64,000 nucleotides of DNA from Glandiceps talaboti (Eukaryota; Hemichordata; Enteropneusta; Spengelidae). The notes below the pieces were generated by a model. That model was not told where the DNA came from. It saw only the letters and a program-made list of their open reading frames with translations, and did not search any database. The stretch spans positions 4,307,501-4,371,500 of the forward strand of contig NC_135566.1 in assembly GCF_964340395.1 (NCBI RefSeq). The letters run 5' to 3'. Each line of letters starts with the position of its first letter. Within the stretch, counting starts at the first letter, position 1. The position numbers and the translations under genes were made by a program. Positions 1 through 11,800 of this stretch are shown piece after piece.

Positions 1-971
1 TAACAATGTTAGAGTAAAGGAACATGTGAACAGCTTTGACAGATGAAAGAAAGCCAGCCAGTCACTAAGTCAGCAAAACAGTCTTCTCTCGAGTGGTGGA
101 GCCCTCAACGACGAGGGTTTTTTTTGTATGGTAGAAAAACAATGTTTATAGGTGCAATGTTTATAACATCCTCACCGATGACTGATTTCGCCATTTTTTT
201 ATTTTATCTCATATAATGTCCAATGAACTGAACATTTGGTTTTATTAAAATCGAAAATAGTTTGTGTCGAATGAAAATTATATTTAGGTCGTAACTCTCT
301 TAGTTATACAAACTAAAATAACAGTTCTACTCTACATGCAATGTCTACATCCAGCCTTTTGACATGCCCCCCCCCCCACCACTTTTTCAACATGATAATT
401 TATAGTGGTCGAGAGACAAGAATTCGAGCAAGTCCAAATCTGTTGACGCTGGACTTTGTAAAGAATGATACAATACAAGATTTGAACGAACGAAGGAACG
501 GTGACACACTATGGATATTAACAGAAACTTGCCCACATTTTGAACTGCAACGCATCATTTCTGATCACTTGACAATCGAGATGATAATTTGTAAATTTAT
601 CCTAACCTTTCAAGGCAAATTGCAACTTCAAGTCTGTCTACCTTGCTCGGTCCATGAAGGATCACCGATATGTGTGATACTTCCATGCTTGGTCAAATCA
701 TGGACGTATTATAAGGGAAAACCTCCTTGGTCAAATCGTATACAATCTGAAGTACTTCAATTGTTGACCAACTCGTACACTATATTATGCTTCGACTTTC
801 TGTCACTCATCATAGACAAGGGGATAATAATGTTTTTATCGCTCGTGTTGTCAGAAACTGTTCTGTCGGAATTCGAATTTCAATATCGAATGTTGGTTAT
901 ATAAGCAAACAGTTCCGCTTACACAGTAAAACAAAATGAACGTAACGTTGCATTGCTGTTATTTTTTACAG
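1..971 (+). other. 5' flank / intron upstream of the terminal exon of the left-hand gene
   Basis: Non-coding in appearance. It ends in a good acceptor (T-rich tract then ACAG at 968-971) feeding the exon at 972. A long open frame at 341-904 crosses a C homopolymer and has no recognisable composition or domain, so I treat it as chance. A short hairpin (CCCTC/GAGGG, 102-117) followed by eight T residues is the only other structure seen. Confidence 0.5.
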
Positions 972-1523
972 GTAAGATCAAAGTATTCCAGTCCACCAGT
1001 GTCCTGGGACAGAAGAGATTCGCTGGAGGCCGCCAAGAAACGGGAAGTTGATGTGATGACACCGGAACGTATCCGCCTAATGGCCTCTAGTCGCGCGGGA
1101 AGAGAACGCTCGTCGTGGCAGCTGAAAGCCATGGTCGATGTCGATCGGATTTACAAGAGTGAGCTGGAAAAGAAACGTCAGCGTGACACTCAAGAACGGA
1201 AGGCCACATTTCAACAGTTCAAAAGGGACGAAAGTGAAAAAATGAACGACAAAGTTAAAAATTTCTTGACACGGGTGGATGCAAAACGAAGACCCAGTGC
1301 CGTCAATATGTCGAGACGACCCAGTGTCGTCAACATGTCGAGACGACCCAGCATAGTAAAAGTGGAAAGGCGATCCAGTATTGTAAACAATGAAAGAAAG
1401 ATGAGCGTTGTCACAAAGGAAAGACGTACAGGCGAAGTCAATCTTCAGAGACGACCAAGTGTCGTGAGTGACCGAAAACAAGGCCAAGTTACATGGCAAC
1501 GTAGGATGTCGATTTGCGACTGA
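972..1523 (+). CDS. Terminal coding exon of an unrecognised gene; basic, R-R-x-S repeat C-terminus (partial)
   Basis: The exon opens directly after a pyrimidine-rich acceptor and runs 184 codons to TGA at 1521-1523; upstream exons lie outside the window or were not found. I do not recognise the family. The first part, to about residue 105, is highly charged with a predicted helical, coiled-coil-like stretch rich in K, R, E and Q. From 1287 to the stop, a nine-residue unit repeats, each beginning RRPS, RRSS, RKMS, RRTG or RRMS, eight in all; seven fit the R-R/K-x-S basophilic kinase consensus (PKA type). The underlying 27-bp DNA repeat is still visible between neighbouring units, so the array grew recently by duplication. 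The codon pattern and the intact stop support a real exon. Long open frames on the opposite strand here are shadows. The gene is convergent with PITPNM. Confidence 0.75.
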   Translation, partial: VRSKYSSPPVSWDRRDSLEAAKKREVDVMTPERIRLMASSRAGRERSSWQLKAMVDVDRIYKSELEKKRQRDTQERKATFQQFKRDESEKMNDKVKNFLTRVDAKRRPSAVNMSRRPSVVNMSRRPSIVKVERRSSIVNNERKMSVVTKERRTGEVNLQRRPSVVSDRKQGQVTWQRRMSICD

Positions 1524-1875
1524 ACTTCACCTCAGACCAACAAATCCACAGGTCTGTTTGGTGGTCTGTGACGTCATGAAACTGTAGGGAGGAGAAAGGG
1601 CGCCCTCTCGTGGCAATATAATGAATCAAGAACATATATTCCAAATATCGTTCTTACATGTCTTATTGACTCATTTGAGTATTTTTTTTTTAAATAGCAT
1701 CGTGGTATTATTCTAAATATCTATTTTCATCGCACAAATATATCCTGGAGGGTAGACAGTATACATTAGGGGGTTTACAAAACCAAACATAGCTAAGCTT
1801 ATAAATTGGTGGTACTGGGTGACTAGGCAAATACTTGGTGTTCTGCATTTACCAAATAAAGTTTAACTTCCACAT
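1524..1875 (+). other. Probable 3'UTR of the left-hand gene
   Basis: Runs from the stop to a canonical polyadenylation hexamer. An inverted repeat (CAGACCAACA near 1533 against GGTGGTCTG near 1560) can form a hairpin just after the stop. A near-match to the CTCF core lies on the minus strand at 1599-1613, with one mismatch. Confidence 0.5.
1855..1860 (+). promoter_or_regulatory. Polyadenylation signal AATAAA
   Basis: Canonical AATAAA about 330 bases past the stop of the left-hand gene, in AT-rich sequence. It is the first perfect hexamer in a plausible position for this transcript. Confidence 0.4.
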
Positions 1876-2536
1876 ACACAGTATACACCATATATATATT
1901 TCTGCATTAAATGTATAATTTCTTACAAAGTATATATGAATTTGATGGTGTAATATTTGCCTCTGTATGCATGGGTTAGTGTGAACGGTTATTTGATTGT
2001 GTGTGTGTGCGTTTTATCAGTCTAACAGAAGGCACCCCCATTGGCTGTAATAGGATATTTGTTAGTGAGGCCTGTGGAGAGCTAGGTTCAGGAGCAGAAT
2101 ATGTACATGTGCATTTTGATTGAGATTAATAGGCTGACTATATGAAGACCCCTTGTATATCTGCAAGTCTTCTGGGAAAGTTGTTAAAAATCATCATTTA
2201 GTTGTGCATTTATGAAATGATGTCTGCTAATGGTGTGCAAGTTTGAGTTTGCATTAGTTGTCATGACTTAGGACTGTCAGTTGACAGGCTAGTGACATCA
2301 CATAGTTGGTCTTTGATTCTTTGTCCTAATACTATCAAGTATGTAAATGCAAACAACACGTACTGCTCCTTAACTTGCCCCTTTGCTACTACACCACAAT
2401 ATGCACCAGGTCAGCAACAGGGCTGTAGGCAGGCCTGTCTAGTCAGGCATGTCCAATCATGCCTGTGTCAGGCCTTTCCCCATCGGGGCTGTGACAGGCC
2501 TGCTGCATGTCAGTAACAAGTCAATCCTGTCTCTGA
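1876..2536. other. Intergenic sequence
   Basis: Nothing coding seen. There is a locally GC-richer patch at about 2400-2510 with repeated AGGC-CTG words, probably a degenerate short repeat. Confidence 0.5.
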
Positions 2537-2786
<250 letters not shown>

Positions 2787-2872
2787 TCAGCTTGTTGTTA
2801 GTCGTCATCAACTATAGCTCAGTTTTACAAAAAATATAACAACAAATAGAGTACTGCATCAGTAGAATTTCT

Positions 2873-2878
2873 TTTATT
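2873..2878 (-). promoter_or_regulatory. Candidate distal polyadenylation signal for the minus-strand gene
   Basis: AATAAA on the minus strand, just before the TAC microsatellite and facing the left-hand gene's own end. If used, PITPNM would have a 3'UTR of about 5.7 kb holding two MITEs. A nearer signal is equally possible. Confidence 0.2.
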
Positions 2879-4567
2879 ACAAGTCTACACAGATACAATA
2901 CAAAACATGGAATATATGGCAAGATTGTCAAATCAATCCTATCATCTTCTTGGCTGAGATTTCAAGAAAAAAATGGATAAAAAGAGCAGAATATTGACAA
3001 CCAATTCCTAAATAGAATGTCATGCATTTGTTTTCCATGATCACTGTGCTAAATCTACAATCTTATTCATTGGTTGATTTCTTCTACAGCTATGTCACTG
3101 ATTCAAATTACCATCTTTTGGACTGGCCAGTAAGTTGTTAAAATTGCACAACTCCAGTGTTCTTTGCAATGAAATGTCTTCAAATGTTAATGCTCCAGTG
3201 CAAAGGTCACGTTTTCGATGCTAGAACTACAGAAAGTGAAAACTGTAAAATAGACTAACAAATATGAAGAGAAGAAATCTACGTTTCAACTTTGTGATGT
3301 TTTGCTGACCTCTGACACAGAATGACCTTTGACATCACATGCACTAAGCATCTAAGATGTGTGAAACATAAATCCACTTATGAAATGAAACTAATATATC
3401 ATGAATATGACGTTTGCCGCAATGTCTGAAATGAAGTACACGTATGCATCACTCTGAATACTTGCACACAGCGCCACCTATGGACAAACACACAATTCTC
3501 TTGTTTTTAACTATACATGTTTCCTTTGCTTTTTGCTATAGAGGTGGGAGCAAGTGTTTTGAGAACACAGATCTAATGCATCTAGTAATTAAACTAGTGT
3601 TTTATTGAAAGTAAATATTGTTGGATTTCATAACATTTTGAAGTAAGGGGGTTCTTACTGAAGAAACAGCATACAATCATACTGAACACTCAGTGGCACT
3701 TCACAAAGATAACTGCCAAGGTGTAACTTGTGACATTTATAGCCAAGCTGAAATCCTAAAATGTCTGTAAAGGTAGCACACTAAGTAAAAGTCCCATCAA
3801 TTTGAGATTTACCATCTAATTCAGCTGCATTTGAAAAGTTACATAGACTTCATATTTGTCATACCCACAGCATTCCTCCTATTCACCTAGACTGTTGTAG
3901 ATAGTAAACATCTGAAATGGATCATGAAAGTCAGTTGGCAAATGTACTCTTATTCCCTGGTTTAAAAAGGTTGTGTACAGACGTAGGGATTATATTTTTG
4001 TATAAATTATGGATATAGATTTCTGATTCACAGTCACCATTACCGGTATCATTTTTATCTTATTTATACCACATATAGCCTCTGTGGCAGTCTGGATGGT
4101 CAACTTGGCAGGCTTTCTCCTGCAAAAAAAACTCAGTAATTTCCATGGATATCATGCATACAGCTGATTGGTTGAATAAGTCACATGATGCCAATAAAAT
4201 GTTAATTAAGTTACAGTGATGCTTATACTACTGTATGTTGATTAGGTCAAGTTACCTGGATGTCATCTAGATGGCTGTCTGTGACCTTTGGACAAATAAC
4301 CTTGAATGTCAACAAGTTATATGTTAATTTTATGCTAATGTTTCCTCACAGTTAATGGTTGCAGCAGATAATGAGGTGTGGTCCAAATAAAGTTTTCATT
4401 ACTGAGTTCACAGGCTGGGTGGCACGAAGCTTGACCATCCTTGGAGGCTATTCATGTCTGGATAACTGATATAAAACATATAAAAATGAGTGACTATGGT
4501 GTATACAAAGACTTAGTATACTCATAAACTGTATGGATACTAAATGACATACTCATTTATAAAATGA

Positions 4568-4940
4568 CACTTTAAAGTGGTCATATGGATGAAGATTGGG
4601 TATTTACTGTAGATTTTTAATTTATAAAACAACTTTATCATGGTTTCCTACTTGAAAAATCAATGTGAAACAACATATGCCAAGTCCTTGTTTGTAACGC
4701 AATACTTTGCAAGAAGCTGTAAAATGTGTAAAAAGTTTGTTATTGTACGTGTACATACAATAACAAAGATTTTACACGTTTATTAATCTTTTGCAATGTA
4801 TTGAGTTACAACCAAGGACTTTACTTGGCATATGTTGTTTCACATTGATTTTTCAAGTAGGAAACCATGATAAAGTTGTTTTATAAATTAACAATCCAAA
4901 TGAAATACCCAATCTTCATCCATATAGCCACTTTAAAGTG
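4568..4940. mobile_element. Foldback MITE-like element, near-perfect palindrome of about 370 bp
   Basis: The left end CACTTTAAAGTGG, followed by a segment including GATGAAGATTGGGTATT, is repeated in inverted order at the right end, finishing CCACTTTAAAGTG. Complementarity continues inward through almost the whole element (for example AACAACATATGCCAAG against its complement), leaving only a short loop near 4745-4770. There is no coding capacity. This is typical of a non-autonomous DNA transposon or snapback element. A related half-element is visible at 27930-28050. Confidence 0.85.
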
Positions 4941-6280
4941 CCCTGACATGGTTGACATTGAAAATATTTGAGGGCAAAGACATACAGAGTAGAAACTTGC
5001 TTAAAGTGCAGCTATTGTTCATTTCATGCATACATGTCCCAGTATCCCATGCTATGAAAACCTAGTCAGTAACTAGGGGTGCTTTGGTTCTGAGCACAAA
5101 TTTAGTTGCTTTCAGAAAGATTTTGTTGTCCAAGTGAACTATGACATCATGACAATCAGCCATAAGTCTTGTAGAAAGACCTTGGATCTGAACTCGGAAT
5201 GTTGTCGAACAAATGCTGAAAGTCTCTTTTGCAGTCTGCAGAATTGCTCAAGGGTTTTGCAGCTAGAATATTATGATGGTGAGAACTTTTTGGAACATAT
5301 TAATCACATTGAGTCAACAAACAAAAATAATTCACCTAGACAAGCTCAATGGAGTTTAAACCTTAATAAAGTGTAAAAATCATGCTGTGCATAATTCTCT
5401 ATCAGCTTATTCAATACTTAGAGTAAACAAAAAATCATAACAAATGTTGTAGATCAAAATACAACAGCCCACGCATGGGCAGAAACTTGTTATGACTTTG
5501 TGATGATATTGGAAACATACATAAACAGCAGATCGAAATATGAAACCACCTTGAGCAATCTACTAAGATCAATGTATTTCAGCTCTTTACTTGTAATTTC
5601 ATCACCAAAATCTGCCTTTCACATTCAAATACTAGTTTCAGTATGAAAAATATCTAAGTATTAAATGTATGGCAACAATGACAGAACCAATATCAGATAT
5701 ACTTAATGAGAAATTGTAGAAATGTGTAGGATACCACAAATATTCTAACAGTAGCTGGTATCAGTTTTCTATGGCTCCGAAAATATTTGTGATCAATGTA
5801 CTCTAATTGTGGCTATCAATTTCACACCCTCAAAACACTTGTATGACGTCGTAATTATAGCGCTTGTAAATACCAAGCATTTGCACACACACACACACAC
5901 ACAATATGGACTGTATATACATAACCAGACATATACAATAGGCAAAAGAATAATTGAAAATATCTTTTCTGAGAAATTAACACATATTATCTAAAAAAAA
6001 AGTCTATTTGCAAATAACCAAGCAGTCTATATTTATATCTTGGAAGTGAAATGACCAGACAAAAGTATCACATAAAATGCTAGCATTTATAGAAAGTTTC
6101 CATCCTCTGTGTTGTGAAAAATAGGCTGTGCATACCCATCCTAAAATGATTCCACTGAAGGTACCGGTATATATTGAAGCTTTACTGGTACTATGTTATG
6201 TTTTTGCTGAATCACAAATATTTATACAACTATAACATACTCTTACACTGCATTTGTGGAAATGTTCTCTTCTTTGTGGT

Positions 6281-6736
6281 TTTAAAGGGGTACAGTCAAG
6301 CATTTCACTGCGTTTCCTCAGTTCTTTCAATTGTCTATATTACTTATGTAGTAGTTAACAGCAGGCTTCTTCTATTAAAACATGATTTGCCAATTTTCAT
6401 AACTTTAGTAATCTGATGCAGAATCGGTGAACATGATTTTCCTATGTCATACGCACAATGAAATGAATTTAATAAAGATAAAATCTGTCTAACTGTTGTT
6501 CCCCATAACAATAAAATGCATTAAAGGTTCAATGATGTAATATCTTTGCTCTAGAAAATTATGTCATCGAGTAATTCTTGCATGACCACTGATCACGAAC
6601 ATGAGGCAAGAAATGTACTTGTTGTTATGCACTAGGAGTTGATGAATATACATCACAATCATTTGTAAAATGACTTGAATAATGTTTCATGTACAAATAT
6701 AGCAAAAGGTAAAATGCTGGACTGTGCCCCTTTAAC
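6281..6736. mobile_element. MITE with about 25-bp terminal inverted repeats bounded by TTAA
   Basis: The left end TTAAAGGGGTACAGTCAAGC and the right end, whose complement reads TTAAAGGGGCACAGTCCAGC, form imperfect inverted repeats about 455 bp apart. The interior is non-coding. TTAA at each edge would fit a piggyBac-like target site, but a duplication cannot be separated from the terminal repeat by eye. Confidence 0.7.
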
Positions 6737-7774
6737 TGAAAATAAATATAGTAATGAAATCTCCCTGCATTGTCACTTTAACCATAAACATTTATAAGTG
6801 TTGATAAATACCTTTTAAACATTTTTTCATTCTCTGAATAAATAAATATGTTGACTGTCATCAATTATTTCAATATTTCTAAGTACAATCAATTATTTGC
6901 ACATTATTAGAAAGATTACAATTATGATAAATATTAATAAAACTTTTCAATTACATACTCCCCTCTCCTAATTACGTCACCCCTTTGCTTCCAACAAGAT
7001 GAAACATGCTATATGTGGACATGAATGGACTCAACCATTATGATGAAAAATTAGGGGTGGCATTGTCTGATTAAAGCTAGAGGTTCAGGTACATCAAAAA
7101 AGATGGGTTTCTCTTTTTCATATCATTTTTTTCGATAGAAATACAAAAAACACACTCCTTAGTTTACTCTAAAAAATACAACACAGCCTCAATATAGGGA
7201 ACATAGAATACTGTATAAATTGGGGAATACAATTTCAGTGTTATTTCAGTACAGAGATATATCCAAATTAAGTGTGTGATAGCTTAAAATTTGCACATAG
7301 GTATTTATAATAAGCTACAAAATTTATTCTAAATCAAGTTTATATAACTCTCACACTACATACGACTGACCATAAGTTGTGAAAGTACTCTTTTATGACA
7401 TGGTGGCCTTAAAAATGGGATATTTCAATATGTCGAGTTTGCAGTTTGCACATAGATGTTCAACTATAAAATGTGCTTTGACTCGTACTACCGATATTTG
7501 TATTATTGAAGTATTCAGAACTAGCTTCTATGTTATTCAATCTGGTTTTTTTTTGAGGATGTGGTGGCCCTAAATAGAGTTCTTTTATTTGCACAATATC
7601 ATACTAAACAGATATAGTGTAAAGTGTACATCAGAGTTGGTATGGTTAAATACCCACATGTGACACTGCACTTAATTTGACAATTTTGAAATTGGACTTT
7701 GAATAAATTTGCTTTCTCTGTTAAATTTAAGTGACTGTACTTTTAGCAAATGCAGAAAATGATACTCACTGAGA

Positions 7775-7852
7775 CAGAGTATGTCGTAATCCTTTACCGA
7801 AAGAGAGTGTGTCGTAATCTTTTACCGAAACAGAGTGTGTCGTAATCTTTTA
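7775..7852. repeat. 28-bp minisatellite, three copies
   Basis: Three consecutive units share GTGTGTCGTAATC and TTTACCGAAA with few changes. Confidence 0.85.
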
Positions 7853-8143
7853 CTCTCTACATTACGATAACTACTGAATACATTATAATGTTTGTATAGT
7901 TTATAACAACATATGTAGAGATCATGTATATTTTGTAACTTTTCAATTTGATTCCACATTGCAGTTGTTTGTGGTTTAAAGGGCTGACCAACAATTACAT
8001 ATCAGACACTCACAGGGTACCAAATATCTACAAATCTGTTACATTCAAATGATATGTATCTAATGTCATATGGTATGATTGCAATTATTTTCATATTACA
8101 ACACACCAGTAACTGTAAAGGAAATAACTTGAAAGTGATTGAT

Positions 8144-8144
<1 letters not shown>

Positions 8145-8187
<43 letters not shown>

Positions 8188-8250
8188 ATGTGAGTATGTG
8201 TGTGTGTGTTTATGTGTGTGTGTGTGTGTGTTTATGTGAGTATGTGTGTG

Positions 8251-8314
<64 letters not shown>
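8145..8314. repeat. (TG)n microsatellite with TTTATG interruptions
   Basis: About 170 bases of TG dinucleotides broken by TTTATGTGAG-type interruptions. Open frames over it on both strands are artefacts. Potential Z-DNA. Confidence 0.97.
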
Positions 8315-8317
<3 letters not shown>

Positions 8318-8598
8318 ATGAATAGGTAGGTAGTAGGTAGGTATAGTTTTGTACGTAGTGGTAGTTTGTTTCCATAATATTGGATTTGTTCATAGTGTGG
8401 GTCATGTATGGACATATTGCCTGAGACAAGGTCATTTTTTTTTACTTTGTAAATTGATAAGATGATATCAGTGCTAGACTATCACACTTTGTTGACCATT
8501 GATGTGGCAGATATTTCATGTTCTAATATTGAGGCTACAGAGTATTACATACACCTACAAACTGTACATCACCAATAGTATGAGGGCAGCATTCAACC

Positions 8599-8889
8599 CT
8601 ATACGCCAGACTCAAACTTCACACCACTGGTTGATGCCCGATGTGCAGTCGGGGACGGTCTCTGTGAGGGCGTTCTAGCGGGCGCTAAACTGTGGCCCTG
8701 TCCTGTAGTGATTGTACCTTGATATGAGGCTACACGGCGGGCTGGCTGTTTAGAAACTGATCTCCTTACTTTGCTTTGTCCTGGCAAACTAAAGGTCCCC
8801 TTTCGTAACACCATTCGAGCGTTTCCGACGGCTGGGCGCGATGATGTGCCTAAGATGTTAAGGTGTGCTGCATATCCTTCAGTAAGTAC
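8599..8889 (-). CDS. PITPNM: PITPNM exon 20 (C-terminus and stop)
   Basis: Acceptor ACAACAG, phase 0. The exon starts [10 protein letters not shown], matching the end of LNS2 in the family, then gives a basic, S/T/P-rich low-complexity tail of about 80 residues ending at TAG. Such a variable tail is usual after LNS2. Confidence 0.93.
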   Translation of the reverse strand, partial: VLTEGYAAHLNILGTSSRPAVGNARMVLRKGTFSLPGQSKVRRSVSKQPARRVASYQGTITTGQGHSLAPARTPSQRPSPTAHRASTSGVKFESGV

Positions 8890-11800
8890 CTGTTGTGGAA
8901 AGATAGAGTACAAAGAATATAAGTTGGTGAAATAAAGACCAGTTATGATCATAGGAGAGAATTCTCAACAGTCCTGACATCAGTTTGTCACATCAATATG
9001 TCACGACTTTCTAGCCTTTATCAACATAAGTATGCTTGTGAACGTGACCTGAGCATGAGCTACTAGATCATATTTCAATTACGTACACCCCTCTAGCTAT
9101 TCAATTTCACACAAGGGCGCCATCAACAGTTCAAACTTGTGAATTGTGAATTATCAACTTACAAAGTAGAATTATGCTTGTACTAAACCAATATTCTAGG
9201 GCGACATTTTTTCCAACAAAATAGAAAAATACACAACAAAATGAAATGAATATGCAAGATTTTCATAATTTTGTGGCCTGGTAAGAACACTGTACATGTA
9301 TAGATACATGCGAGTCAGTCAACGTCTAGTTTGACCCTGCTATTGCAGGTACTGAGAATAAGTCAACTTTCTTGTTCTATTTCGACCCTTTGGCATGAGG
9401 TAAAATGCTAGTACAGGTTATGAGAATTATTCCTATTAATTGTTGAATTACTGACCTGTGCCAATGAATGACTCTTTCTGGATGCTTTACCAACTGTGAA
9501 GATTTGATGTGATTGTAACCCAATGGAACTGTACACACTTATGTCTTTATTTGAACCATATGCGGCATGAATGACCAACTTTGTCTAAAAGACAAAAAAC
9601 ATAAAAAAATTAGCTATTTTAAGACACTTCTTTGTTTTGCTGTTGCATTTGTCAAGATAAAGAGATTGTGAAAATGTGATGTCATCACAGAAGTTTTCCC
9701 ATAATCCCTTGCAGGAAATCTGCAAAATGGCTGAACACATGTCAAGTGCAGTAGTGCTTTTTTATACAATATTTCAATGTTGTGTAAGTTTATAACAGTA
9801 ATCAATACAAGTGTACTAAAGACAGAAATAAACCCTACTACAGTTTTTTTGTAAAGTAATCCACAATGATCAAATTAAATAAAACATGTAGCTGACATAA
9901 ATTATGACATTATTGTTCATACAGTGAAACCAATGCCAGCATAAGGCTGTGCCATTTTTAAAACTTATTTTATGAACACAGATTGAAACTATGCCTTCCA
10001 TGCGAAGACTGTGACATCTACGGTGACATCTTTGACATTGTATTCATGAAGTGAAACTGATATCTGTGTAATGCCATGATGATGACATATGTTTGACTGT
10101 CGTTACAGTGGTTTAATCTGGTGATATCATCCCAGATTAGTTACTCCATCCACAACAGTGCTGCAATGTATAATTTACACCAAGTAGATGACTTTGACAT
10201 TGGCCTTGACACCGATGTAAAAGTTCAAACATGAACATACATATTACATGGTAAATGAAGCAATGACATCTGAAAGTTTATAAAACTTCAAAACTTGCCT
10301 ATCATTAAACACAGTGTATACTCACATCTTGAATCAGATTTCTCAGGTAAATTGCCTTCTGTCTCAATGGATCAGCTGATAAACCATCACAGAAATTCAC
10401 CATGCCATGTGGAAAGTTATGTTGTGCTAGCCATTCCAACACTTTGGGTTTCTGCATGTCAGGCCGTCCTGTCACATACAGAATTAAATAGCCTAGCTCT
10501 TGCCAATGTCTGCAAAAAGATTGTAAGGAAATAGAAAATGTCGATTAGATGACCAAATATGATCAGTGACTATGCAAAGATGAAGACCCCCAAATATGGT
10601 CATTCACTGTGCAAAAATTAAGATTTCCAAATGTAGACATTGATAGTGTGCATAGATAATCAAATATGGTCATTGGCTGTGCTAAGATGAAGATTTCCAA
10701 ATATGGTCAATGACTATGTAGTGTGATTACCAAATATGGTGAACGACTATGTAGAGTGTGATTACCAAATATGGTCAACAGCTATGTAGAGTGTGATTTC
10801 AAAATATGGGCAATGACTATATACATTGTATCAGGTCTCAAGTTAAGACCACTGATGCCATGCAATACACATGACATTTAAGTATATATATAAATATGAT
10901 TGTGTGTCATATTACTTTTATAAGAAGCTTATTTGCATAGAGAGACAAACAAAGTTAAGAAACATGTCAGTGAAGACAGTTACTTGTTTTATGAAATCTA
11001 CATTACCTGACGACATCTACAGCCCCAGCTCTGACTTTTGGATCTTTACCCATTATAGACACACTGGCAGTGAAAGAACCATCTATGCTGAATACTACAG
11101 ACTCTGTACGTGGTGGTAAGACAGACAGGTAACTGTCAGCCCAGGTGTGATCGCCTCTGAAATCAGAAATCAACATGATCATATATATTACAAATATATG
11201 AAATCAACATGATATGATATACAATATAAGATATGATATGATAAGATAAGATAAGATAAGATATGATATGAAGGAACCATCTATGCCAAATAGTACAGAC
11301 TGTGTATGTGGTGGTAACACAGACAGGTAGCTGTCAGCCCAGGTATGGTCTCCCCTGAAATCAACATAACATACCTAGCTGTGCTAGTGCCCTCACTTTG
11401 GACAAGGACCTAGTGCTGTTGCTTGATAAGGTCTGTTTTTTAAAAAGATTGCACTTAACGCTTAGCCTCCCCCTCCCCATTCTATACATACCAACAAAAA
11501 AAGTGTGGTGAGCAGACAAGTTGTACATCAAGTTGACTTTAGATGTCAGTGTCACACTGCTTCAATCTTAGCTAATATTTACCTCACTATCATCTTGACT
11601 GGGTAAAGTCCATGTCCAAGCCTACGTGCTTCTGGTATAGTGTAACATATCCTGCCATGGTTATTAGTTATCACAGTATCAAAGAATACCCATTCACCAA
11701 CTGGTGGCTGAGTCATTATGTGGATATCAACCTGAAAATATCAAATACCAATGATATAGTTTTATAATTCTACTAGTCTTGCAGTAAGAACTTGGATACG

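Larger units (their letters stand above)
2787..8598. other. Intergenic and/or long 3'UTR of the PITPNM gene
   Basis: No protein-coding gene seen. It contains two foldback elements, a CA tract at 5885-5902, a 28-bp minisatellite and a large TG microsatellite. The PITPNM 3'UTR must begin here (minus strand, below 8599), but its end is unclear: TTTATT, the complement of AATAAA, occurs at 7583-7589 and at 2873-2878 among others. Confidence 0.5.

Noticed and set aside
341-904. Plus-strand open frame of 187 codons before the left-hand exon
   Set aside because: It crosses a C homopolymer, has no domain-like composition, and lies directly before a strong acceptor; best read as intron or leader.
1077-1499. 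Minus-strand frames opposite the RRxS-repeat exon
   Set aside because: Shadows created by the 27-bp periodic coding repeat on the plus strand.
3471-3480. TAGGTGGCGC on the minus strand as another CTCF site
   Set aside because: It fits the short core but not the first part of the 15-base consensus; a single weak match is expected by chance.
8002-8435. Thr-His and Cys-Val repeat proteins on both strands
   Set aside because: Translation of the TG microsatellite.
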